Origin: Streptomyces sp. SA15 | Lineage (GTDB): Bacteria; Actinomycetota; Actinomycetes; Streptomycetales; Streptomycetaceae | Assembly: GCF_002291145.1 (NCBI RefSeq) | Contig: NZ_NTGE01000215.1 | Span: 37,082 to 101,081 of the forward strand | Direction of reading: 5' to 3' | Length of the DNA stretch: 64,000 bases | Part shown: positions 32,301-40,165 of the stretch, piece by piece | Layout: each line of letters opens with the position of its first letter | How positions within the stretch are numbered: position 1 is the first letter of the stretch | Notes under the pieces: generated by a model | Seen by the model: the letters and a program-made list of their open reading frames with translations, nothing else | What the model was told of the DNA's origin: nothing | The model's database searches: none | Program-made: the position numbers and the translations under genes

Positions 32301-33005
32301 TCACCCGCCCCGGACGAACTCGCGCGCCAGCCGTTCCCCCCTCCGCACGGCGGCCGCGTGGTCCTCGATCGGCGTCACCCGGTTGTCCTTGAAGACGATG
32401 TACGTGACGCCGGAGTCCGTGCCGCCGCCGTGCGGGTCGGGGCGGATACCGAGGCGCTCGGCGGTGGCGTAGGACGCCTCGCCGATGATGTCGGGCGGGC
32501 CCACGTCGCCGACGACCGCGTACTGCACGCGGTCCCGGTGGATGACGGCCGCGACCGATCCGCCGCGGACGCCGCTCGCACGGTGGTCCCAGAGGGGGCT
32601 CACGGCGGGCACCACGATGTACGGCAGGCGTTCGGCGCTCAAGTGACGGCCGTCGGACTGCTGGTGGGCCGTCGTGCCGGAGAAGAACGGGTCGGTACGG
32701 CGGTTGCAGCGGCGGCCGGGCTGTCCGTCGCAGTCGATGTCCATGTCGGCCTTCCAGAACACGGCGTCCCGGGTGCCGCAGACCGGGATCGTCGCGGGCT
32801 TGCCGCGGTCGCTGCGGTACTTCCCGCGGGAGACGGGGTCACAGTCACGCACTTTCGCCAGCAGGTCGGCGGCTGGGACGTCACCTTCGTGCCGTATCGC
32901 CGCGCCCCCATGGGCCGGGGGCGCGGCGGCGGGGGCGGGCTGCGTCGCCGTCGGGGCCAGCAGGGCGGCACCTGCCGCCGCCAGCGTCAGGGGCTGGACA
33001 CACAC
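32301..33005 (-). CDS. Secreted chitosanase, glycoside hydrolase family 75
   Basis: A 234-residue exported enzyme. The N-terminus is a hydrophobic signal segment rich in Ala (PLTLAAAGAALLAPTATQPA). The mature part shows GH75 blocks: VFWKADMDIDCDGQPGRRCN with the catalytic Asp region, LPYIVVPAVSPLWDHRASGV, VQYAVVGDVGPPDIIGEASY with the catalytic Glu, and SGVTYIVFKDNRVTPIEDH. It cleaves chitosan. The GTG at 33005 has AGGAGAGG about 10 bases upstream. It stands alone, divergent from a lipoprotein gene, with inverted repeats in the 358-bp intergenic region that may regulate it. Confidence 0.92.
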   Translation of the reverse strand: MCVQPLTLAAAGAALLAPTATQPAPAAAPPAHGGAAIRHEGDVPAADLLAKVRDCDPVSRGKYRSDRGKPATIPVCGTRDAVFWKADMDIDCDGQPGRRCNRRTDPFFSGTTAHQQSDGRHLSAERLPYIVVPAVSPLWDHRASGVRGGSVAAVIHRDRVQYAVVGDVGPPDIIGEASYATAERLGIRPDPHGGGTDSGVTYIVFKDNRVTPIEDHAAAVRRGERLAREFVRGG

Positions 33006-33124
33006 GATAAGGACCTCTCCTGGAGGGCACTGACGAACACTCAGCCCAATCTGACGCTATCGATCTCACGGCCACCGTTGAGGGGCCGGACGGCGCACGT
33101 CCCCGGCCTTCCGACGGGGGCCGG

Positions 33125-33153
33125 GGGCCTGAGCCCACCAAGGACTCAGGCCC
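33125..33153. repeat. Inverted repeat in the chitosanase/lipoprotein intergenic region
   Basis: GGGCCTGAG (33125-33133) and CTCAGGCCC (33145-33153) are perfect 9-base arms around an 11-base loop, 120 bases upstream of the chitosanase start. It could be an operator or a transcription-blocking hairpin between the divergent genes. Confidence 0.55.
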
Positions 33154-33209
33154 TCCGGCCGCCCGCGCCGGCGCGGGATCAGCGACGACAGCGGCCCGCG
33201 CCCCTGACG

Positions 33210-33238
33210 TGAACTCCCCTGCTTTCAAGGAGAGTTCA
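33210..33238. repeat. Second inverted repeat in the same intergenic region
   Basis: TGAACTCCCCT (33210-33220) and AGGAGAGTTCA (33228-33238) pair with one mismatch around a 7-base loop. It lies about 125 bases upstream of the lipoprotein start and 205 upstream of the chitosanase start. Confidence 0.55.
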
Positions 33239-33363
33239 GCCGTCAGAAGCTTCAGCATACGTAACCCCGGCGAGCGGCCTCCAACGACCGCCCCCTTGAT
33301 GCGATCACACCAACAGGGCGATATTGGTCCGGACCATTGCCGTCTTGTCGTCCGGGAGGCAGC

Positions 33364-34368
33364 GTGCGACGCGTTCCCGTGCCCGCTCCCCTGCGCCGCT
33401 GTCTCGCCCTCTGCGGGGTGCTCACGCTGATCGCGTCCTGCGGATGGCGCGGGACCGGCGACGGCGAGAGCGGCCGACTGCCCGGGCCGCCTCCGGGCGT
33501 CACCGCCACCGCGGGAAGCGCGACCAGCGTGCACGTCATGTGGAACGCGGTGTCAGGGGACGGCCAGGACATCCGTGCCTACGAGGTGTATCGCGGCACC
33601 ACGAAGATCGAGGACGTACCGGGTTCACGCCACATGGTGGACGTCACCGGGCTCAGGCCGTCCACCACGTACGACTTCACCGTGCGGGCTCGCGACACCG
33701 AGGGCCGCCTGGGCCCCCGCAGCCGGGAGGTCCGGGCGACGACTCCCGCGGCGGTGGCGGCGGACCGCTCGGCCCCGACGCGGCCGGGGAATCTGCGGGG
33801 CCGGGCGGCCGGAAGCCGGGCGGTCCAGCTGTCCTGGGCGGCCTCGAAGGACGACCGGGATGTGGTGTCGTACGACATCCACCAGGGCACCACGAAGATC
33901 CACAGTGTGGGCGGAAGCCAGACCGCGGCCGTGGTCATGGGGCTGCGGCCGGGCACCCGCTACGTCTTCACCGTCCGCGCCCGCGACGCGGCCGACAACG
34001 TCTCGCCCGCCGGCGGCCCCGTCCGCCTCACCACCGCGGGTACCGACGACGGCCGGGACACCGCCCCCACCGGCTTCCTCGCGACGACTCGCCGCTCCGG
34101 CGGGGCCTACCACCTCGACCTCGCCTGGGTGCCACCGCGCACCGACGGGGTGGTCACGGAGTACCAGGTGCACCTCGACGGCCGTCCGGCCACCTCGGTC
34201 GTGTTCGGCGGGACCGCTCCGCGTGACCGGGCGACGTACAGCTTCCATCTGGGACGGGATGCCCCGGTCACGCACCGGGTGCGGATCCGGGCGAAGCTGC
34301 CGGACGGGACCTGGGGCGGCCTGTCGGTGGAACGGACGGTGACGACGGGTGAGAGCGCGCGGCCGTGA
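33364..34368 (+). CDS. Lipoprotein with fibronectin type III domains
   Basis: A 334-residue exported protein. The N-terminus RRCLALCGVLTLIASCGW has a lipobox (IASC) with Cys27 as the lipidation site. Two clear fibronectin-III domains follow: residues 43-130 (PGVTATAGSATSVHVMWNAV to LRPSTTYDFTVRARDTEGR) and 140-225 (LRGRAAGSRAVQLSWAASKD to GTRYVFTVRARDAADNVSP). A third, more divergent beta domain ends the protein. The two good domains share the RGTTKIEDV/QGTTKIHSV segment, a sign of internal duplication. FN3 modules of this kind accompany polysaccharide-degrading enzymes, fitting the adjacent chitosanase. GTG start with GGGAGG upstream. Confidence 0.88.
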   Translation: MRRVPVPAPLRRCLALCGVLTLIASCGWRGTGDGESGRLPGPPPGVTATAGSATSVHVMWNAVSGDGQDIRAYEVYRGTTKIEDVPGSRHMVDVTGLRPSTTYDFTVRARDTEGRLGPRSREVRATTPAAVAADRSAPTRPGNLRGRAAGSRAVQLSWAASKDDRDVVSYDIHQGTTKIHSVGGSQTAAVVMGLRPGTRYVFTVRARDAADNVSPAGGPVRLTTAGTDDGRDTAPTGFLATTRRSGGAYHLDLAWVPPRTDGVVTEYQVHLDGRPATSVVFGGTAPRDRATYSFHLGRDAPVTHRVRIRAKLPDGTWGGLSVERTVTTGESARP

Positions 34369-34550
34369 GGGCGCGTTCCGTGAGGCGTGTCGCGCACCCA
34401 CGGACGGCGGAATCCGTCACCCGACCGGGTGCGGTCGGCATGCGAGCCGGGCCGTGGACACGTTGGCTGCCCCTGTGGCAGCACGGGCGTTCCCCGATCC
34501 TCGGCGGCGCAAGGGATGTACCGCCAACCGTGCCGCCGGAGGGCAGTCCC

Positions 34551-35096
34551 ATGCGCAATCCATCGCAACTCCTCCGCTCCGGCCTGACCGTGGCAGCCGC
34601 CACCGCGCTGCCGATCGTTCCGGCGGCCGGACCGGCCACCGCCCAGACGGGCATCTCAGTGAGCACCACCGGGTCCACCGTCTCGGTCACCACCAGCGCG
34701 TGCACCAGCGGCAACAACGGCTTCGGCAGGGCCTCCCTGCTCAGCAGCGGCCAGACCAGCTTCGCGCAGGGGCGCCAGGCCGACCTGGCCGGCACCAACG
34801 CCAGCCAGTCGGCGCTCTGGTCCAACGTGAGTCCCGGTACGTACACCGTGATCGTGATCTGCAACAGGGACGGGTCGACGGCGGGCAGGCAGTCGGTGAT
34901 CGTCTCCCCGCCCACCACTCCCACGATCCGGGCCACGGCCACGGCCTCCCCGACGCGAGGTGTCATGGGCGGGGTGGGCGGTACCACGAAGGACTACGGC
35001 ACGCTCACGCTGGCGGTCGGCGGGGGCCTGGTGGTCACGGGTGTCGCGGCCACGGTCTGGTTCCTGCGCCGCCGCTCGAAGCCCTACCGGCTCTGA
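34551..35096 (+). CDS. Secreted surface protein with C-terminal membrane anchor
   Basis: A 181-residue protein with a signal peptide (RSGLTVAAATALPIVPAAGP, cleavage near ATA-QT), a Ser/Thr/Gly-rich extracellular part (ISVSTTGSTVSVTTSACTSG, NNGFGRASLLSSGQ, then YTVIVICNRDGST), and a C-terminal helix (LTLAVGGGLVVTGVAATVWF) followed by RRRSKPYRL. The two cysteines may form a disulfide. No LPxTG motif is seen, so anchoring is by the helix. The ATG at 34551 follows GGAGGG. The family is common in Streptomyces but its role is unknown. It converges with the PadR gene and overlaps it by 13 bp. Confidence 0.75.
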   Translation: MRNPSQLLRSGLTVAAATALPIVPAAGPATAQTGISVSTTGSTVSVTTSACTSGNNGFGRASLLSSGQTSFAQGRQADLAGTNASQSALWSNVSPGTYTVIVICNRDGSTAGRQSVIVSPPTTPTIRATATASPTRGVMGGVGGTTKDYGTLTLAVGGGLVVTGVAATVWFLRRRSKPYRL

Positions 35097-35635
35097 TCGG
35101 CGGGCAGTTCGGCGAACTCGTCCAGCGCGTGCGTGAGCCACCGTGTCCAGAAGGTCTCCAGGTCGATGCCCGCCCGCAGCACGAGGTGCCGCAGCCGGTC
35201 CTGCGGGCTGTCCTTGTCGGGCGGGAAGTCGCGCTCCTCGATCTCCTCGTACTCGGCCAGCTGCCGCCGGTGCAGCTCCAGATGGCGGCGCAGGTCGGCC
35301 TCGATGCCCTCGGTGCCGACCACGGCCGCCGCCCGCAGCCGCAGCAGCAGCACGTCGCGCAGCGGCTTGGGATCCTGGGAGGCCGCGCTCCAGCGGGCGA
35401 GTTCGGCACGCCCCGCGGGCAGGACCTCGTAGCTCTTCTTCTGCCCGCGCGCCGGCTGCTCGGACGCCAGGGTGCGGATGTAGCCCTCGGCCTCCAGCTT
35501 TCCCAGCTCGCGATAGATCTGCTGATGCGTCGCCGACCAGAAGTAGCCGATCGACCGGTCGAACCGGCGGGTCAGCTCCAGCCCCGACGACGGCTTCTCG
35601 AGCAGGGCGGTGAGGATCGCGTGCGGGAGTGACAT
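35084..35635 (-). CDS. PadR-family transcriptional regulator (third in window)
   Basis: A 183-residue PadR protein. The winged helix is AILTALLEKPSSGLELTRRF, YFWSATHQQIYRELGKLEAE and a GYIRTLASEQPARGQKKSYE wing; the C-terminal coiled helices cover residues 90-180. It is more distant from the other two PadR proteins. It lies 31 bp after the 2,4-dienoyl-CoA reductase gene on the same strand and is probably cotranscribed, giving autoregulation through the palindrome at 37744-37757. Confidence 0.92.
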   Translation of the reverse strand: MSLPHAILTALLEKPSSGLELTRRFDRSIGYFWSATHQQIYRELGKLEAEGYIRTLASEQPARGQKKSYEVLPAGRAELARWSAASQDPKPLRDVLLLRLRAAAVVGTEGIEADLRRHLELHRRQLAEYEEIEERDFPPDKDSPQDRLRHLVLRAGIDLETFWTRWLTHALDEFAELPADQSR

Positions 35636-35666
35636 GGAGTCAATCCTAGGGACCTGCTCTACGGCA

Positions 35667-37682
35667 CTACAGAGCCGCCGCCAGCTCGGTGCCCTGCTTG
35701 ATGGCCCGCTTGGCGTCCAGTTCGGCGGCGACGTCGGCACCCCCGATGAGGTGCGCGCTACGGCCCGCGGCGACCAGCTCGTCGTACAGGTCCCGACGCG
35801 GTTCCTGTCCCGTGCACAGCACGACGGTGTCGACCGGCAGGACCGTGCTGTCGTCGCCCACGGTGACGTGCAGTCCGGCGTCGTCGATACGGTCGTAGCG
35901 CACGCCCGGGACCATGGTGACGCTGCGGTGCCTGAGCTCGGTGCGGTGGATCCAGCCGGTGGTCTTGCCGAGGCCCGCGCCGACCTTGGTGGTCTTGCGC
36001 TGGAGCAGATGGACGGTGCGCGGCGGAGCGGGCCGCTCGGGGGCCGCGAGCCCTCCGGGCGTCTTGTATTCCATGTCGACACCCCACTGGCGGAAGTACG
36101 TCGCCGGATCCTCGCTCGCTTTGTCGCCGCCGTCGGTCAGGTACTCGGCGACGTCGAAGCCGATGCCGCCCGCGCCGAGGATGGCGACGCGGTCGCCGAC
36201 GGGGGTGCCGTCGCGCAGGACGTCGAGGTAGCCGACGACGCTCGGGTGGTCGACTCCGGGGATGTCGGGGGTGCGCGGGGTGACGCCGGTGGCGACGACG
36301 ACCTCGTCGTAGCCGGCGAGGTCGTCCACGGACACCCAGGTGTTCAGCCGTACGTCCACCCCGTGCGCGTCGAGCTGGTGACGGAAGTAGCGCAGTGTCT
36401 CGTCGAACTCCTGCTTACCGGGCACCTTGCGGGCGACGTTGAGCTGGCCGCCGATCTCGCTCGCGGCGTCGAAGAGGGTCACCTCGTGTCCGCGCTCGGC
36501 GGCCGACACCGCACAGGCGAGGCCGGCCGGTCCGGCACCGACGACCGCGACGCGCTTGCGCAGCCGGGTCGGGAACAGCACGAGCTCGGTCTCGTGGCAG
36601 GCGCGCGGATTGACCAGGCAGGAGGTGATCTGCCCGCTGAAGGTGTGGTCGAGGCAGGCCTGGTTGCAGCCGATGCAGGTGTTGATGGCCTCGGGGCGGC
36701 CGGCCGCGGCCTTGGCCACGAAGTCGGGGTCGGCGAGCATCGGGCGTGCCATGGACACCATGTCGGCGCAGCCTTCGGCGAGCAACTCCTCGGCCAGTTC
36801 CGGGGTGTTGATGCGGTTGGTGGTGACCAGCGGGACGGACACCGCGCCCATCAGCTTCTTCGTCACCCAGGTGTAGGCGCCGCGCGGCACGGAGGTGGCG
36901 ATGGTGGGGATGCGTGCCTCGTGCCAGCCGATGCCGGTGTTGATGATGGTGGCTCCGGCGGCCTCGACGGCCCGGGCGAGCGTGATCACCTCGTCGAGGG
37001 TCGAGCCGCCCGGGACGAGGTCCAGCATGGACAGGCGGTAGACGATGATGAAGTCCTCGCCGACGGCCTCGCGCACGCGCCGGACGATCTCGACGGGGAA
37101 GCGCATGCGGTTCTCGTACGAGCCGCCCCAGCGGTCGGTGCGGTGGTTGGTCGGCGCGGCGACGAACTCGTTGATCAGGTAGCCCTCGGAGCCCATGAGC
37201 TCGACGCCGTCGTAGCCGGCCTGCCGGGCCAGGCGGGCCGCGCGGGCGTAGTCCTCGATCGTCCGCTCGACCTCGGCGTCGGCGAGCTCGCGGGGCGGGA
37301 AGGGGCTGATCGGCGCCTGGATCGGGCTCGGCGCGACCAGGTCCCGGTGGTAGGCGTACCGGCCGAAGTGCAGGATCTGCATCGCGATCCGGCCGCCCTC
37401 GCGGTGCACGGCCCGCGTGACGACCCGGTGCTGCTCGGCCTCCGCCTCGGTGGTGAGCTTCGCCCCGCCTTCGTACGGCCGTCCCTCCTCGTTGGGAGCG
37501 ATGCCACCGGTGACGATCAGCCCCACTCCCCCGCGCGCCCGGGCCGCGTAGAACTCCGCCATGCGCTCGAAACCCCGCTCCGCCTCCTCCAGGCCGACGT
37601 GCATCGAGCCCATGAGGACGCGGTTGGGCAGCGTGATGAAGCCCAGGTCGAGCGGGCTCAGCAGGTGCGGGAAACGGCTCAT
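35667..37682 (-). CDS. fadH: NADPH-dependent 2,4-dienoyl-CoA reductase
   Basis: A 671-residue multidomain oxidoreductase. Residues 1-330 form the FMN TIM barrel of the old-yellow-enzyme family (GFITLPNRVLMGSMHVGLEE, YDGVELMGSEGYLINEFVAA). A 4Fe-4S site follows (CIGCNQACLDHTFSGQITSC, with CLVNPRACHE). Residues 370-671 form the FAD/NAD(P)-binding domain (VAVVGAGPAGLACAVSAAER and AILGAGGIGFDVAEYL). Length and order match FadH, which reduces 2,4-dienoyl-CoA during breakdown of unsaturated fatty acids. The ATG at 37682 has GGAGGG upstream. It is followed by padR in the same operon. Related enzymes acting on other enoates cannot be excluded. Confidence 0.93.
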   Translation of the reverse strand: MSRFPHLLSPLDLGFITLPNRVLMGSMHVGLEEAERGFERMAEFYAARARGGVGLIVTGGIAPNEEGRPYEGGAKLTTEAEAEQHRVVTRAVHREGGRIAMQILHFGRYAYHRDLVAPSPIQAPISPFPPRELADAEVERTIEDYARAARLARQAGYDGVELMGSEGYLINEFVAAPTNHRTDRWGGSYENRMRFPVEIVRRVREAVGEDFIIVYRLSMLDLVPGGSTLDEVITLARAVEAAGATIINTGIGWHEARIPTIATSVPRGAYTWVTKKLMGAVSVPLVTTNRINTPELAEELLAEGCADMVSMARPMLADPDFVAKAAAGRPEAINTCIGCNQACLDHTFSGQITSCLVNPRACHETELVLFPTRLRKRVAVVGAGPAGLACAVSAAERGHEVTLFDAASEIGGQLNVARKVPGKQEFDETLRYFRHQLDAHGVDVRLNTWVSVDDLAGYDEVVVATGVTPRTPDIPGVDHPSVVGYLDVLRDGTPVGDRVAILGAGGIGFDVAEYLTDGGDKASEDPATYFRQWGVDMEYKTPGGLAAPERPAPPRTVHLLQRKTTKVGAGLGKTTGWIHRTELRHRSVTMVPGVRYDRIDDAGLHVTVGDDSTVLPVDTVVLCTGQEPRRDLYDELVAAGRSAHLIGGADVAAELDAKRAIKQGTELAAAL

Positions 37683-37718
37683 CGGGGCCCTCCGTGCGCG
37701 GTGGTGTCGTGCCCCTTT

Positions 37719-37757
37719 GTTGTAGAGGACCGTGCCCGCCTATTGCAACTAGTTGCA
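37719..37757 (-). promoter_or_regulatory. Promoter of fadH-padR with an overlapping PadR operator
   Basis: TGCAACTAGTTGCA at 37744-37757 is a perfect 14-base palindrome. On the minus strand a TTGCAA (37748-37743) could serve as -35, with TACAAC (37724-37719) as -10 after 18 bases, about 37 bases upstream of the fadH start. A repressor on the palindrome would cover the -35 box. The CAAC/GTTG core is shared with the sites at 4768 and 61551. Confidence 0.65.
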
Positions 37758-37801
37758 TAACCGGGGAGGGGTGATGCCCGCCACGTCAGCCGACGGGTCC
37801 C

Positions 37802-38306
37802 TCATCGGGCCGTCGGTGGTTGCTGGTCCCCGGCCGAACCGTCGGACCTTCCGGTGGGCCGGGTCGGGGAGTCTCGTCCGCGCTGAGGCTGCCCAGCAGG
37901 GAGAGCGCCTGTTCCGAAGGGCTGCCGGTGGCTGCCTTCCGGATAGAACTCCCGTGCGTCCGGGTCGAGGAAGACCAGCCGCGGCAGGTCCCCGCTGTGG
38001 GTGTGACCGGCGAACAGCGCGCGACCCAGGGCGTTGTGGGCCAGCACGGTCAGGCAGTGATCCAGGATCACCGCGGGCGTGCGGTGCCAACCCTCCATCA
38101 TCCGCAGCAGGACAGAGCCGGCCCGCTCCGGCCGCGTACGAGCACGGGAGCCACCGGCGACGGGGCGCGCCAGCCGGTGCAGATGGTCGACCGCGTCGTC
38201 CTCCAGGCCCAGTGCCCGGGCCAGCGCGTCGACCACCTGTGCCGAGGGGTGCCGTTCCCGGCCCAGCTCCAGGCGCACGTAGTAGTCGGTGCCGACCCCT
38301 GCCAAA
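37802..38306 (-). pseudogene. XRE/MmyB-type regulator lacking both ends
   Basis: The minus strand reads LAGVGTDYYVRLELGRERHP, ALARALGLEDDAVDHLHRLA, LLRMMEGWHRTPAVILDHCL and RLVFLDPDAREFYPEG. This is the middle of the helix-turn-helix/MmyB ligand-domain regulators that are abundant in Streptomyces. The first 40 or so residues, including the start and the first HTH helix, are missing at 38306, and after FYPEG the sequence departs from the family, losing about 100 C-terminal residues. The gene cannot be functional. Confidence 0.75.
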
Positions 38307-39141
38307 GCTCGCCGCGGCGATGTTCTGCCACATCGCGGCCGACCTGCACGTCCGCGGGGACGCCCTGCGCGGCGGGCTCGCCGTGCTGCTCGACGTCGAC
38401 GAGCACACCGGCGGCTTCGGCGGCGCCCGCGCCTACCTCGCCGACCCGGCCGCGCACCGCCCGGCCGGGGTGATGATCGGCTACCCGGGGATGGACGAGG
38501 TCGTGGTCGGCGGGAGGGGGCTGTGGCGGGCGACGATCGCCGTACACGGGGCCTCGGGCCACTCGGGATCGAGCCGGCCGACGGTGGGGGCGGTGTCCCG
38601 CGCGGCCCGTCTCGTGGGTCTCCTCGACGCGGCCGAACTCCCGGGCCCGGAGGGCGAGTTCCCGTTGCCGCCGAAACTGTCGGTGACCTCCTGCCACGGC
38701 GGTCAGGGCTTCTCGGTGGTCCCCGACCTGTGCGAGCTGGGAATCGACGTCCGCACCACCCCGGCCTTCGACGCCCGGGCCGCCGAGGGCCTGGTCCGTG
38801 CGGCCGTGGCGGAGCTGGACGTCCGGTGGCCGGCCCCGCGGCCGACCGCGATCGTCCCGGTGGCAGCGTGGCCGCCGTTCCGTCTGGCCCGGGACGAGCA
38901 GCCCGCCGCCGCGCTCCTCGACGCCGCCGCGCGGGAGGGCCTGCCGGTGCGGGCGAAGACCGCGGGGCCGTCGAACATCGGCAACCTGCTGGCGGGCGAG
39001 GGCATCCCCGCCACCGCGGGTTTCGGCGTGCGGTACGAGGGACTGCACGGCCTGGACGAACGCGCCCGGCTCGCGGACCTGCCCGGCGTCCACGCCGTCT
39101 ACCGGCGTGCGGTGCTCAGCCTCCTCGGCGCGGAGGGATAG
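38303..39141 (+). pseudogene. M20-family peptidase lacking its N-terminus
   Basis: The plus strand encodes about 278 residues of an M20 metallopeptidase (acetylornithine deacetylase/desuccinylase type): LAVLLDVDEHTGGFGGARAY, with the metal/catalytic Glu region, MIGYPGMDEVVVGGRGLWRA, HGASGHSGSSRPTVG (dimerisation domain), and FGVRYEGLHGLDERARLADL with the C-terminal metal His. The N-terminal 80-90 residues, with the first metal His and the HxD motif, are absent. Without them the enzyme should be inactive. The ATG at 38320 could start a fragment. It begins exactly where the XRE relic on the other strand ends. Confidence 0.8.
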
Positions 39142-39144
39142 CGC

Positions 39145-39513
39145 TCACCGGCTCTCCAGCCTCACGTGCAGTTCCTCCTCCTGGTCCCCGGAGGCCGTGG
39201 ACAGGTCGTGCACGGCGAACAGGGAGTCCAGGGTGGCGCGGAAACGGTCGATCGCCCAGTATCCGCCCTGCACGTCGGCGATGACGGAGGAGGAGAGCCG
39301 GGCGGGCCGGGCGCCCTCGTGCGGGTCGGCGACGTCGAACGTGCCGAGCCACACAGTGGGGCGGGTTTCCGAGAGCTCCTCGGGTACGTCGTCGGCGCAC
39401 CGGTCGGACGAGTAGCAGGCACACAGGGTGTCGAACACGATCCGGGCGTCGTCCTTGCTGCATCCGCTGATCTCCACGGAGACGGATTCCGGGTGCGGTC
39501 GCTCACCGTCCAT
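39145..39513 (-). CDS. Hypothetical protein (122 aa)
   Basis: An acidic soluble protein beginning MDGERPHPESVSVEISGCSK and including DDARIVFDTLCACYSSDRCA and GGYWAIDRFRATLDSLFAVH. I do not recognise the family, though the composition is that of a genuine gene. The ATG at 39513 has AGAGGAG 8 bases upstream, while the frame further upstream is improbable. It converges on the M20 remnant with 3 bp between stops. Confidence 0.65.
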   Translation of the reverse strand: MDGERPHPESVSVEISGCSKDDARIVFDTLCACYSSDRCADDVPEELSETRPTVWLGTFDVADPHEGARPARLSSSVIADVQGGYWAIDRFRATLDSLFAVHDLSTASGDQEEELHVRLESR

Positions 39514-39702
39514 CGTGATCGCTCCTCTCGTGGCCGCGACGCGGTACCACGGCCCGCTCCGGGATACCGCCCCGCATCCCCAGAAAACCACCACATGCCG
39601 CGGAGCACTACCGGCGGAGGTGCCCGTTCTGTTCCGCCTGTTCCGCGAACGGGTTACGCCAGTGGAGGATCGAACACGCCGAGCGGTGGCCACGGTCCGC
39701 CG

Positions 39703-39972
39703 TCAAGGCCACGGCCGGCCGCGATGGGGGTCGAACAACTCGGCGGCGATGCCGGTGAGGACCAGGCCCGTGGCGATGAGGAGGCCGGCGGCCAGGGCCA
39801 CGCCGGTCGTCAGCGCGGTCACGGCGACGGCGAGCGTCCACCAGGCGCCGGTGCGCCGGTACTCGCGAGGGCGAGCGGGTCGACCGGCGCTCAGCGCACG
39901 GGCGAACCGGGGATCGTCGTGCTCGAGCCACGCTTCGAGACCGACCAGACGTTCGTCGTCGGACTGGGGCAT
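39703..39972 (-). CDS. Small DUF3040-type membrane protein
   Basis: An 89-residue protein. Its N-terminal acidic helix DDERLVGLEAWLEHDDPRFA is the DUF3040 signature, with LSAGRPARPREYRR before two membrane helices (WWTLAVAVTALTTGVALAAG and LLIATGLVLTGIAAELF). The ATG at 39972 follows GGAGG. Such proteins are widespread in actinomycetes without a known function. Confidence 0.85.
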   Translation of the reverse strand: MPQSDDERLVGLEAWLEHDDPRFARALSAGRPARPREYRRTGAWWTLAVAVTALTTGVALAAGLLIATGLVLTGIAAELFDPHRGRPWP

Positions 39973-40165
39973 GATTCCTCCGTGTCTCGCTGACAAGCCG
40001 GTCGGAGCGCGCCGGGCGTCGCCCATCGCCCTAGTCGGCGCGCTCGGCTCACTCACCGCGCTGTCCCCTCCTTCGTGCGCCCTCCGGCCTGCCCACCGCG
40101 GCCCTCTCGGCCGAACTCCGGCAGTCCCGTCTCCGTGACCGCGACGAGAGCGGGGCCCAGCGGTG

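Noticed and set aside
35610..37760. 716-residue plus-strand frame over fadH
   Set aside because: Low-complexity Gly/Val/Asp/Arg composition; fadH on the other strand is unmistakable.
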